Shown here: positions 45,111 through 57,306 of the stretch, piece after piece
Layout of the letters: every line of letters begins with the position of its first letter
Position numbering within the stretch: the stretch's first letter is position 1
Assembly (NCBI GenBank): GCA_914767715.1
Contig: OU612066.1
Span: 14,451,001-14,515,000, forward strand
Length of the DNA stretch: 64,000 nt
Direction of reading: 5' to 3'
Source of the DNA: Membranipora membranacea
Taxonomy: Eukaryota; Bryozoa; Gymnolaemata; Cheilostomatida; Membraniporidae
Notes under the pieces: model-generated
What the model was told of the DNA's origin: nothing
Databases searched by the model: none
The model's input: only the letters and a program-made list of their open reading frames with translations
Translations under genes and position numbers: made by a program

Positions 45111-48100
45111 ATGGCAGAATCAGATTCTAAGGAGGAAGTATTTTTGGAGTGCAGTTTATGCTTCGAAAACGACGAGCTGAAGAGGCTGCCCTGTAATCCA
45201 GGTCACATCTACTGTGTTACATGTCTGACTAAAGATTCTGAGGTTACAAAGATTGTTGAATGTCCTCTATGCAGGAAATCTATTATTACAACTCATCGTA
45301 TTGCATATACATAGGTGAGAAATGTTGGTAAATTGATGGTATAGAACAAAACCCTTGTAGCTAGTGAATACCCCTTGATAGTCAAAGGCACAAGAGTTTA
45401 ACACACATCGCCTTAGATGTTTTTATTTGCACTCCATTTTCAGATCAGTGTTTGATGAATGTATAGATGACATCCCATCAGCAGGTGCTCCTTTAGACAA
45501 GTTTCTCTGCTGTGATGTTTGTATGAGAAAAGATGATAGGAGAAGACTGGCACAGATTTACTGTGTCATCTGTTCAAAAAAATTCTGTACCCCTCATGAA
45601 AAAGTAAGTTTGCTTCACGTTGTGAGATACTGATAGTTTATAGAAACATGTTTCTACACGAAACCAAAATTTGGTCGACTGCCGCTTGGCATTACAATTA
45701 TAGTAAACGCGACCATCTCACCGGGTATTAGATAACATGAGCATCGGAAAGTAAAGTGTTAGTCACTGTGAGTCCTGTCAAGGTGATGATGTGCATATTT
45801 CATCTCATGAATGAACTGAACTACCAAAGTACCGAATTTTGTGATTGTAATGATCGATTCTCAAGTGAATTGAAGTTACCTGCTTTCAATTGAAGAGTCA
45901 CAATGATGCACTGGATGATCACAGACGTATCAGAATGGATGAGTATAAGCGAGATTATAGGAAGATGGAAACACGATACTGTGAGAAACATCCTACCAAA
46001 GTCTATATAATGGCCTGTCTGAAATGTCCTGAAGTATTCTGTGTGGATTGTGTTCATCAATCGGTTTCCTGTTCTGATGGTTTGTCAACTTCTTATCTCC
46101 TAAAAACAGAGACTTTCCTCCTTGTATGTGTAGTGTCATAAAATTGATACTTTGAATGAAACGACAATATATGCTGGCAATTAATATCAATCGAAGTAAC
46201 TTTGTTTAAATATTCACTGAAAAATTATCTGAAGCTATATCAATATTCCATTTCAATATGAATTCTGCAAATGGATGTCTTCTGACGGATTATTTTAATA
46301 CAAGGGAGACGATGCATCACTATGAGGGTAATATCAAGGAGTAATAGGGTATTAGAGTATTATTGGTTGCTAATGTCCTGAAAACATCATTCCCTTCTGA
46401 GCGTATAAAAAATATCCGGACTACCCTGGTCCCTGATACAGTAATGCAGTGCATGGCTAATATTACAGGAAACAGGCATGAGCTTATTCCGATAACAAAC
46501 ATAGTAGAGAAACTGACAGATATGATCAATGAGAAGAAAGTTTGGATCTATGATAAAGAGGAGCACCTGTTAGGAATGTCTAAACAGCTGACAGCTGTCA
46601 TATCAGACTGGGATACAGAAACTAAACAAATGATAGAGAAACTACACCAGGCAAGAGATGAACAGGTACACTCACATGCTGATTTCTTTGCTCCTTTTCT
46701 CCACGATGTGACGGAGCGTCCAAGTTCACCCAGGAAGTGCAGTGAAAAGCAGTTGAAACCTTGAACTAAATTTAGTGTTGTATTTTCAATAAAAAAAGAA
46801 AGCATAACCCCGGTGTATGAGTCTGTTTTGTCATTCTTGGATATGGAAGCAGGGAGTTGATGATATGAAAATCAACTTTTCGAATAGACATGCTTCATCA
46901 CATTACTTGTACACCTAGGTTTTAGATCTGATGCAGAAATATGCTGAATTAGAGAAGAAGCTATTAGAACGCAGAAATCATTCGAGAATTGAGTTGACAA
47001 GTTTTCTGGATGATGAGATCGGGAGCCTCCTAGATAAGCTCAGCAGACAAGTAGCTAGAATAGATACAAGACTTCACACTTATCATGAGGTAGATAGTAT
47101 GTTTGTATTTGTTTTGCCTTGTCTGATATTCTGGCTCTTATCCTTGTATGGTGACAGCAGCCCCCTCGCCCCCCTCCCCCCTTAACCTTGCAGATTTGTT
47201 AAGCACTGAGCTATGAGTAGATAACTCCACTGTTTTTGCCCCTTGTTTATAATTTGTATTTAGGAATGAATTCGCATAGGACAAGGACTTCTGCTAGCTC
47301 CTTACATGGTTTCAGCTCCCAACCCGTGAACGATAAGATAACCTTTCTCCTCTTCATTCATTGATTTTACTGCATCTCTGTACCTAACATCAAACTTAAT
47401 TATTCATTCATATATTCTACCAGGTAGACGTGGCAGGTGGATACAAAGAGACAGAGAAACTTATAGATGAACTGATGAATATGAAGATCCCACAATATAA
47501 ACCTTCATCTAATCATGTCCAGCTCTCTGATACAGGTTTGTGATATTAAGCTCACCATCCAATTACCTCACCCCTTTGTATAGATTTTGTGCTATACGCC
47601 TACATATCCTCTGGCAAAAATTGGTAATTGATGAAAAAATATGAAATAATTTATTTATCTAAAAATAAGAAAGTCATAGAAAATATGGCCTCAAAACCGA
47701 ATTCTCCGCTTCTAAGGGCCCTGTGTGCTGAGCAGATTAGAATAAGGGCAATAAATGGTGATCTTTAGCTTCCTTTTTCAATAATAATTGACAATTCGCC
47801 AATTTACATTGCGTACCCTATAGGAGTTTAATTTAGCTAGAGTTTAATTTCGCTACTATGGTGAGTGAGTTAGATACACTAAGTTAAAAAGAAATGTCCA
47901 AGCTGGGATTCAAACCCAGGGCATAACCCTCCATCTGATTGCAAGGCAGACACTTAGACCACTGCACCACACTGCCTTGCATGCATAGGTAAGGTGTATT
48001 CCTGTATAACTGTACATTGTTTATGAGGATGAGTGGTGTTTATTGCTTAGGAAGTAATATCCGCTATCATACAATTTCGCTACTTGGGCAAAAACGCGAA

Positions 48101-49388
48101 AAGTGAATCCTAAATGCCGCGAAAACTTAACTCCTATAGGGTATTTCTATTATACTCAAACATAAAATTGGCAATGGCTGAGCAGATGTCGAGCAAAAGA
48201 GGATATTTCTACCTCTTCGCATTGAGACGTTTTCAATTTTTTTTGACTAAGAATGACATTAAAACCATACAATTTATGTGCAGACCCTCTGGTCTCTGTA
48301 TTGACTGTATGTTTAATTAACCTTCGTTCTTATTTTCAGATAATGGAGATGTTCAGCTTGCTGTTAAAATTTCACAATCTTCGCAAAAGCTCATCGATCT
48401 GCCAATCTTAGCCAATCTCAATCCCCCAACCTCTATGAAATTAGTCAATACTGTCAAACTCTCCTCTTATGTCGATTCTATGACTAAACACCAGAATTAC
48501 ATTTATGCTGGGTTATATAATCACAAACTTATGAGGGGCATTGATACTTTGAATACAACTCAACTGACGGAGTTAGTGAATTGTGGTGGCTGGGTATCCA
48601 GTGTACAAGTGTATAAAGACGAGCTGTATATGTTATCACATCAGACCAATAAGGTTTATGTATATGACTTAGATGGTAAACTAAAGAGGTCCTGGTCCCA
48701 TAACAGTAACAGTAATAACTATAATAAGCTCAGAGTAGTAAATGAGAAGGTGGTTGTTCCAGATGGATTTTCCCAGGCCCTAACCCTTTACACTCTTCAA
48801 GGTCAGCTAATTAAACAGATCAAAGTTCCTGGTATGTCAAACGGCTATAAAGCATTAGCTGTATGTGGAGATGACTCTGTTATCTTATCTGACTTTGGTA
48901 CAAACAGCATACACAGAATGAACATAGACAGTGGAGAGGTGATGTGGATATCTAAACATGTGACTAGACCACAGGGAGTCGTCTGCTACAAGGATAGATA
49001 TGTACTCGTCTCTAACTATAACACAGATACAAAGATATGGATACTGGATATTGATACAGGTAATTGTCTATTCGTGTCATACCTAATATCTCAGGCTGTT
49101 ACTTGATTCGCTCAATTAATATAACAATATATTGCGGCAAAGGCAATTTACATCAATGATTTGTTACCTGGATCAACAAAATTATATGAACACTGCATTA
49201 CTCCAAATTACATTATAATGCCATTTTATTATATACATGTTTCATTTACAGGGGAGAAAGTGGGTGAAATACAGGGACAGACAGGGGACGGTAGCCACCA
49301 GTTTGACCTCGATGTTTATGATGATATTCTTCTTGTGGCTAAACATAATCAGTGGACAGTACAGTGTTACCAGCTCATCACAGAATGA
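45111..49388 (+). CDS. TRIM-NHL-like protein 3, exon 1 donor mutated
   Basis: Exons by homology: 45111-45274, 45444-45603, 45896-46079, 46469-46665, 46919-47089, 47424-47535, 48340-49059 and 49252-49388; 614 residues if joined. RING, B-box 1, B-box 2, coiled coil and beta-propeller residues are present as in TRIM-like 1. Exon 7 has two extra codons (GFSQAL region). The one clear defect is the exon 1 donor: GCAG is followed by GAAATC where the three paralogues have GTAATC. If unspliced, translation continues KSIITTHRIAYT and stops at 45314, giving a RING-only 67-residue product. The other donors and acceptors are canonical. It is therefore a recent pseudogene, a gene using another first exon or donor, or an assembly error. 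Confidence 0.7.
45275..45280 (+). promoter_or_regulatory. Lost splice donor of exon 1 (GA in place of GT)
   Basis: The site reads GCAG then GAAATC; equivalent sites at 19517, 29379 and 52835 read GTAATA or GTAATC. The nearest downstream GT donor-like site, ATAGGTGAGA at 45315, comes after the in-frame TAG and would not rescue the protein. Confidence 0.75.
47898..47980 (-). mobile_element. tRNA-like SINE head (minus) in intron 6 of TRIM-like 3
   Basis: The minus strand reads TGGTGCAGTGGTCTAAGTG (A-box-like), then CTTGCAA in the anticodon-loop position, then CTGGGTTTGAATCCCAG, a perfect five-pair T arm with a seven-base loop. The acceptor stem pairs only partly, so this is a SINE or a decayed tRNA copy, not a working tRNA gene. 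Confidence 0.5.
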
Positions 49389-51420
49389 TATGACATCACA
49401 CTCATCATAAGAGAGAGTCCATGTTATTCTGTCACTCCTCCCTCTGTTATGTATGTGATTTAATAGTACTAGTAGAGAAAAACTTACAGTCATATGTTAG
49501 AATACTGACATATTGTATAATACACTCATATAATATATATGTCTGAATAGTATGAAATACTGTGACAATAGCCATAGCAATGAACAACTCATTGCCCATT
49601 TGTGATTTTCGTGATGAGGCCTATCATACTGAAGGCAAAGCATAGATTTATTTTACTGTGTTTGTTGTAGAGCCTTATCTGATATCTGTCACTTGCAATT
49701 CTCTCTCCAAACCCTCAGCAAATTGCTATCACTGTGGGTTCATATTGTTATATGTGTAATGCGTTACAAAAGGTTTCCAACCAGGCTGCGCAATAGCATG
49801 AGAGACTACCCTTCACTTTAAGGTACCAATGCTAAGTTGTTGTATATTTACTTCTATCCCTACGACTTAACTATCCTGATTTAGTCCAGATCATTTCACT
49901 TCTACACTAATCATATTTGCACATAAGTTTTTTACCAAATCTTATTTTTTTACTTCGTCTGCTTGTCTTTGCTCTTTGATTGCTAAAAATAAAATACAAA
50001 TAATAATGAATACTCGTCAATATAAAAACAGCCTCTATCACAAATGGGAAATGACAAAAACTTTCTGGTTTTATCATAAATTTCAAATCTGCGAGAATTC
50101 TTTGCTACTAACCAGTTAAATATGTGCGAAATCTTTTTTGGTTTGTCTTATCGATATGAACATGGAGTATCTCGCTTTGTATATAAACCTGATTATTTAG
50201 AGAAAACATAGGCCTACTCCTGTTTTGTTTCATTTTATGTCATGAGGCCTCCAAGTGGCCCTCGATCTGGTTACCTTATGACATGACGACTCATGAACAG
50301 CAGACAGACCTGCATGACTAGGACTGAGAAAATAGAGCAGTATAATACAAGTTAAGAATAAGAACAGGCACTTATATCCACTTTACTATCTCTGTATTAT
50401 GTAGTTGGCTGACATTTGTACAATCATCCGAAAAATGTTTCTGATGTGTGTATCAATTATTTGACTTTAGCACACTTACCAAGTGCACTCCATGCAGCAC
50501 TCTGCATCAGTTATGACCATTCTTAATCAACAATATTTTTTGTGCCCTCGATCTAGTAAATGGCTGCAGTACTACACTGATGTCAATGTTCTACTCTGAA
50601 AAATTATTAAGGCTACATATCGGGACAAACAATGGGATATTTTGTCATTTATTATGATGTTGGGTTCTTATGGAAAGAACTTGTGTTTTGACAACTGATT
50701 TGTATGGGCAACCTGTGTGTTAAACAAACATTCAGCTGAGTAACAGCTCACAAACCTTCTCGGCCTTCTTTATATGAAAAACATGAAATACTAGTTTTCC
50801 TGAATATCCTGAATATGTGTTGTTATATTTAGGATAACAATACATGTCATCACTCTGTAAATCTGTGTGTCATGAGGCGGCTAAGTTGGTTTCGATCTGC
50901 TCATAGTTATAGAATCACATCACACGAGAGCGGAGATCGCTAAATCAGACTTAATTAGTATCAATTGACCTGTTGCAAAATAGATGTATAGCTGTATTCC
51001 GTATTTGAGAATCATTAAAACCCTTCACTATATTGTGTCTGGCCAGTTACTATGACCGATGGTGTTTGCTAAAATTTCCAGATTTCCAGTTGTCAATTAA
51101 CGAGTCTGAATTTTATCAAATAACCGTCTCTGAAAGTGAGAGCGTGGGATCATTCTGCCATCAAGAAAGGCATCTCCAAGAGTTCAAGGTTATGAGTTGG
51201 TAAAACAAATGTTGAATATCATAGACCCAATTATATCCAAATTATGGGGTTCAACTGTGTTTCCAATTTAGGCTCTCTGTGTATGTGAATTAATTCAAGC
51301 CCCATGTTGCAGAGACGAATGTATGCCTCAGGTGTTCGCACATGTGCAGAGTGGCTTCCAGAGTGGCGCTTGATCTGATACTTTGGATAGCTGTGTGTTG
51401 TGCTGATTTTCCTTTAGTGC
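49389..51420. other. 3' flank of TRIM-like 3, aligns with 24120-26050
   Basis: Noncoding, collinear with the 3' flank of TRIM-like 1 including CAAATTGCTATCAC/AATG and the TTTATATGAAAAACATGAAA stretch. No gene is seen. Confidence 0.6.
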
Positions 51421-52670
51421 TGTCCAACTTACTCTCAGTTTAGTGATTTTTGCAAGAAATTGGCTCCTTGGCGTGTAAAATTAACTCCCTCTTTGTCGGT
51501 TCATAGGTTTGTGGCAGCAGGGAGAGTGGGATATCTGATATCTCCCACCCTTCCTGGTGGCAGCAGGGAGGTGGGGGGGCAGAATATCTTTACCAAGGAT
51601 CTGAGAGTTGTCCACTCTAAGCAAAAGGGTGAACACAACTCTTTATTAGTATTATAATTGACGCTTGCGCATTGAATACAGGAAATCATGGTCATGAAAT
51701 GAAACTGCACTGAAGTGAGGCATTTATTATCTTTAAAATCTCCTAGGAAACAGACCAGGAAAAGAAAGGTAGAACAGGTTTAGCATCATTACTATTTGTT
51801 AATGATAGACATAGTTAGACATATACAGACATAGCCTGACAAGACAACTGACTCAGCTTTTTGGTTTGGCCGCAAGCTTGTCATGACAGGCCAAAATAAT
51901 TGGGTAAACTCTTCTCTGAGCCAACACATTGAGTTGACTAGGCTATTATATTATAGACAATATCCAGGATAATGAGTAGGGAACATAGTGTGGAGGGGAA
52001 CGGGGCATGCAATTAATATTATTATTTGCCTAGGTTAACTCCCAACTAGGTAGTTACCTGACTGGAGACCTTGTAGAACCAAGCTCCTAGATAGTTATCA
52101 TACATAATCACAGTCAGGGTTTGTGGTTAGTCAGTGTGTTGGCCCTTATTGGTGTGTGTGTGTGTCCAGTACCAGGTCATATGGTACTTTCAGGAAATTA
52201 CCTTCGACCTTGGCAAGAAGTTTGGCAAATACTAGTGTTCTAAACTTCAGGCCTGTCTAAGGTAGATAAAAGCGGTAGCTTATTGGGCTGGTACAGCACT
52301 AAGAATAAATACTAATAAGTAGAGATGAGCACTGAAGTGGGAATTTCCAACGCTACATATTTTTTAACTATAAGTGTTATGAAATTTTTCAAATATTGCA
52401 TAACTGCTGCAGAACTAGCTGCCACACTATGTATTACTTTGGTCATTCAGTAGTCTTTTAATGGAAATATGAGATATATGCCTCTCAACTAGGCAGCACA
52501 TTACGACCTGCTCTAAAACTTAAACCATCTCTAACAAAACCCTATTAAAGACTCATACTTAAAATTCTCACATTGTTCGTTAAATGAGACAGGCGTTGCC
52601 TGTAGACCTGTTGTGGACAACTCAGATTTACTTTTATATGAATAATTTCACCTATTTTAGCTCAGTGAAA
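51421..52670. other. 5' flank of TRIM-like 4, aligns with 27940-29214
   Basis: A GAGTTGTCC hairpin (about 51600-51642) followed by GACGCTTGCGCATTGAATAC matches block 1. GGTGGCAGCAGGGAG is repeated near 51515-51570, and a short GT run lies at about 52150. No gene is seen. Confidence 0.55.
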
Positions 52671-55600
52671 ATGGCAGAATCAGATTCTAAAGAGGAAGTG
52701 TTTCTTGAATGTAGCTTATGCTTTGAAAACGACGAGCTGAAGCGGCTACCTTGTCATCCAGGACACATATACTGCGTCACATGTCTGACAAAAGATTCAG
52801 AGGTTACAAAGATCATTAAATGTCCTCTGTGCAGGTAATCTATTATTACAGCTCATTGTATTGTGTTTTCACAGGTCAGATATGTTAGTAAATTGATGAC
52901 ACAGATCAAAGCCCTTGCAGTTAGAGATTATCCCTGGATGGTTAACAACACACAAGTCTAAAACATATTTGCTTCCATAGCGCCTAGGATGTTTTCATTC
53001 TCACTCCATTTTCAGATCTGTGTTTGATGAATGTATAGATGACATCCCATCAGCAGGTGCTCCACTAGACAAGTTTATCTGCTGTGATGTTTGTATGAGA
53101 AAAGATGATAGGAGAAGACTGGCTCAGATTTACTGTGTCATTTGCTCAAAAAAATTCTGTACTCCACATGAAAAGGTTAGTTTTAGACGGTTTTTAAGGG
53201 TTAGGTGTTGAGATCTTGATGTATTCATCGAGATGCCGTATGTCATTATCAGCTGCCATATATCCAAGATTTTATAGCTTACCTATCACGCAACACCATG
53301 TCTAATATTTTCAACGATAAAGGGCACCCACTCAACAAGCTAATAATTAGGAAGAGTGGGTGACAGACTCGGGTGTCACTCGCCACCCAGATGCCCCGCT
53401 GTAGAACAGAAAAGCTAAGAAATACCTTTGTTTATAAATACTCTAATTTTTAACATTATTTTTAGTAACCATTTTTATCATTTTATACTTTACTGCTAAA
53501 TCTTTTTACTAGTGGAATTCACTCCAGTACATCACACTGCTGATTGTAGGAGGAACATAAATACATACATTCAACAATTGGCCGTGGTGATATCAGTGAC
53601 TCAAATGGGACCCACATCTGAATACATAGCGAGTGATTTCGTACTAACAGCTAAAATATTAAAAGTTCACCACAGCCGGCAGCCACTTCAAACTAACCTA
53701 AACTGACTATCAAACGCAATTCCACCCAACAGTGCTTTAAATGATTCTCTTTCAACTTTGATATGTGACAGGTGCCCTCTGATATTAAAAGCAAGGAGCA
53801 TGATCAAACATATCACAATAACTGATAAAGTATCATTTTACCTTTACCTTCACTATGATGCTATACTGTACTAGGCATATGATGTGAGCGTAGTACAGTT
53901 TACTGCTTGTTGATTCCCAATCTGTTTACTTATGATTTTCTCTATTGAAGAGTCACAACGATGCACGACTGGATGATCACAGACGTATCAGAATGGATGA
54001 GTATAAGAGAGATTATAGAAAGATGGAGACAAGATACTGTGAGAAACATCCTAAGATGGTTTACTCGATGGCCTGTAGAAAATGTAGTCAAGTGTTATGT
54101 ATAGACTGCGATGAAAAGATGAATCCTTGTTAGTAATGGTAATGAGGCTTTAGCTTTTGGTTTCCCTAACAATCCAGTAAGCTGGTGGCAAATTCATTTA
54201 TAAAGATACTGGGTCATTGGTGTTGATAGTTGCAGGTTGAAATATGTAAAAACAACATGTATGACTGTTTTACAATTTTCTAACCCTGATTTATAACAGA
54301 GAAGCAATGTTACTGAATTTCATTTTCCCAGGTAAAAACCACAACCCTAAGGCAATTAGTAGTTTGGTGACTCTTCTAACGGAGTTGGTGAATGAGAAGA
54401 AGGTTTGGATCTATGATAAAGAGGAGAACCTGTTAGGCATGTCTAAACAGCTGACAGCTGTCATATCAGAATGGGACACAGAGACTCAGCAGATGATAGA
54501 GAAACTACATAAAGCCAGGGATGAGCAAGTATGAGAAGATAAAGATTAAGCTTTTGATAATTTTTCCAATTTTGTTGATTTAAAATTGTTGTCAGTCTTA
54601 CCTGACGTGATGAAATCTCACAGCATGATTTTTCACCTACCAGGGAGGATGGGAGGGTGAAAAATCTCACCCTGCCTGCCTGCATCTACTACAGAGGAAG
54701 TTAATGTAGCTGATCAATATGGAATCATCTACTCATGTCTTTTGAGAGAGTAACTTCCCTTTTCTACAGTGTCATAATATGATTTTCTTAGATTGTTCAC
54801 GCAGAATAGACAGATATGGTATGGTAGTGTAGGTAGGCTGTAGTACAGTCAAGAAATGTGTCAACAATACTTATAACCCTTCATTTCAGGCTGCTGAACT
54901 AATGCAGAAATATGAAGAACTAGAGGAGAAACTGATTGAACTTAGAAATCAATCAAGAATTGAGGTGACAAGTTTTCTGGATGATGAGATCGGGAGTATG
55001 CTAGATAAGCTCAGCAGACAAGTAGCCAGAATAGATAAGAGTCTCTACACCTTCCATGAGGTCAGTACAATAACATCATATATTATTTTTGATAAATAGA
55101 CTGTAGATCCAAATGGGATATGGGACATGTTATGATGTGCCATTAGCTGGAAATCTTAGTGGAGGTTCAGCTGTTAATCCTTGATTCACTTTTTTTCCTC
55201 ACTAGCAATATTTGTAACAGTAATATCAATCCACCATGGTAATTTTCCAGTGAAGTCGTAAGGGCCAAAGAGCAGATGGGGCAGACCAATTGGCATTACT
55301 GCCTTAGTATGCGTCATCACAGATACGGATCACTTTCACTGTACAAAGTAGTCTCCTTTATTAACAGCAGTACTCTCATTGACTTCACTAATATAGTCAT
55401 TCTTATATTCTACCAGGTAGATGTGGCAGGTGGATACAAAGAGACAGAGAAACTTATAAATGAACTGATGAATATGAAGATCCCTCAATATAAACCTTCA
55501 TCTAATCATGTCCAGCTCTCTGATCAAGGTATAAATAGTTTTCCGAATGGTATTTCCTTCACACCATATAACCTTGATACCTGATTTTGATAATTTGGTC

Positions 55601-57306
55601 CAGGGACTTAAACAGCTTTTCACTTGGCTAATTGGACTCAATTCATAGGACACACATTTAGTAAGAGGCTAGTTTGAAGTAACAAATATCTCATGACATA
55701 AAGAACTACATCAGAGTACTGTATCATGGGTAAGCCTAGTATGCTTTTGTACCAAAATGTTATGAGATTGCAAAGACTGAGTATATTTTTGTATTATTTT
55801 TTAGATTGCAGGGATGTTCAGCTTGCTGTTGAGATAACACAATCCTGTCGAAAGCTCGTCGATCTGCCCATATTGGCCAATCTCAATCCTCCAACTTCTA
55901 TGAAATTACTTAACACAGTCCAACTCCCTGCCTATGTCGAATCCATAACTAAACACCAGAATTACATTTATGTTGGTCTTCAAAATAACAAACTTATGAG
56001 GGTCAGTGAGCCTGTGAATACCAGCTCACCATCTGAGTTTGTGAATGTTGGTGGCTGGGTATCCAGCGTTCAGGTGTATAATAATGAGCTGTATGTATTA
56101 TCACAAACTACCAAAAAGATTCATGTGTATGACTTAGAGGGTAAATTGAAGAGGTCCTGGTCCGCTTACATTAATAATTATAATAAGCTCAGAGTTGTGA
56201 ATGAGAAGGTGATTGTTCCAGATGTTGCTTCCCGGTCGCTAACAGTGTACACTCTTCAAGGGAAGCTTATAAAACAGATCAAAGTTCCTGGTATGTCAAA
56301 AGGCTATAAAGCATCAGCTGTATGTGGAGGTGACTCTGTTATCTTATCTGACTACGGTACAAACAGTGTACTGAGAGTGAACATAGACAGTGGAGAGGTG
56401 ATGTGGACATCTAAACATGTGACCGGTCCAAAAGGAGTCGTCTGCTACAAGGATAGATATGTACTCGTCTCTAACCGTAACACAGATACAAGGATATGGA
56501 TACTGGATATTGATACAGGTATTACCAGCTTAATTACAAAGTATATGATTTATATACCATTTTGTATGGGCATCTAACACCATATGTGTGATATATTTGG
56601 TGCTCAGTTTTGTTTGTAAGAGAAAACCAGCTCTATCTTTGTCTAGTTAGTCCTGCCCTGTACTACACTCATCATTCACTCATACATCTTCAAAAATATC
56701 AAAGCAATAAGGTCTAAGCCTCAGTTCAAACTACATGGATCTACAGTGAATCACTGTAGATCCATGGTTCGAACTGCGGCTAATTTTGAGGCTGTTTAAG
56801 CAATGGAAATACTTCTCGATCCTCACTGAGCTCGAAGATCCAGTTTGCACTGAGCTGTGCAAGTTTCAGTGAGCCGAGCATGGCTGAGCGTTGCCCACAA
56901 TTGAGTGCCTCTGTTTATAGTGTCCTGTCTAGGTTTATTATTAAATCTATGGAATATTGCGTAGGGCAATCCAAGAAGTTGGAACGAAAATAAATAGTTC
57001 AGTGGGAAATATGTTTTTCTTTCTTAAAAGTCTGTTCTCCGTTGTGTGAAATTAAACTAAATAAAAACATAAAATATCACAAATGACCCATTTCCCATGC
57101 TGATCTTCCATGACTGATGATATTCACTATATTTATGGATTGTTCTAATTTCTTTTTCAGGTGAAAATGTTGGTGAGCTCTGCGGCAAGGCTGGAAATAA
57201 CGAACTTCATTTTGACCTCGCAATTGATGACGAGAATCTTCTAATTGCAAAATATAATCCAGCCTCTGTACAGTGTTATGAGCTGATCACAGAACCAGTG
57301 ACTTAG
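52671..57306 (+). CDS. TRIM-NHL-like E3 ubiquitin ligase 4, with shifted donor
   Basis: Exons 52671-52834, 53016-53175, 53951-54128, 54332-54528, 54890-55060, 55417-55528, 55805-56518 and 57161-57306 encode 613 residues. RING C14 to C54, B-box 1, B-box 2, coiled coil and beta-propeller are all present. Exon 3 gains a codon (DARLDD). At its 3' end the usual CSEG codons have mutated, creating TAG at 54131-54133. An upstream GTTAGT at 54129 gives the required phase 1 and removes the stop, so I place the donor there; the junction then codes NP-C-KNHNP. The last exon is longer and clearly diverged (…CYELITEPVT). If the shifted donor is not used, the protein would end within B-box 2. Confidence 0.75.
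54129..54134 (+). promoter_or_regulatory. Proposed shifted splice donor GTTAGT, exon 3 of TRIM-like 4
   Basis: The paralogous donors are GTAATG (or GTTTGT in TRIM-like 3) after a Gly codon base. Here GTAATG sites at 54133 and 54139 would give the wrong phase or leave TAG in frame. GTTAGT at 54129 gives a 178-base exon with the same phase as the 184-base paralogues. This is an inference from phase; no transcript data were available. Confidence 0.55.
56717..56781. repeat. Hairpin in intron 7 of TRIM-like 4
   Basis: CAGTTC then ACATGGATCTACAGTGA on the left face TCACTGTAGATCCATG then GAACTG on the right, with almost no spacer. It is probably a small foldback insertion. Confidence 0.7.

Noticed and set aside
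47898-47980. Functional tRNA gene on the minus strand
   Set aside because: The T arm is perfect but the acceptor stem pairs only about four bases; SINE or relic preferred.
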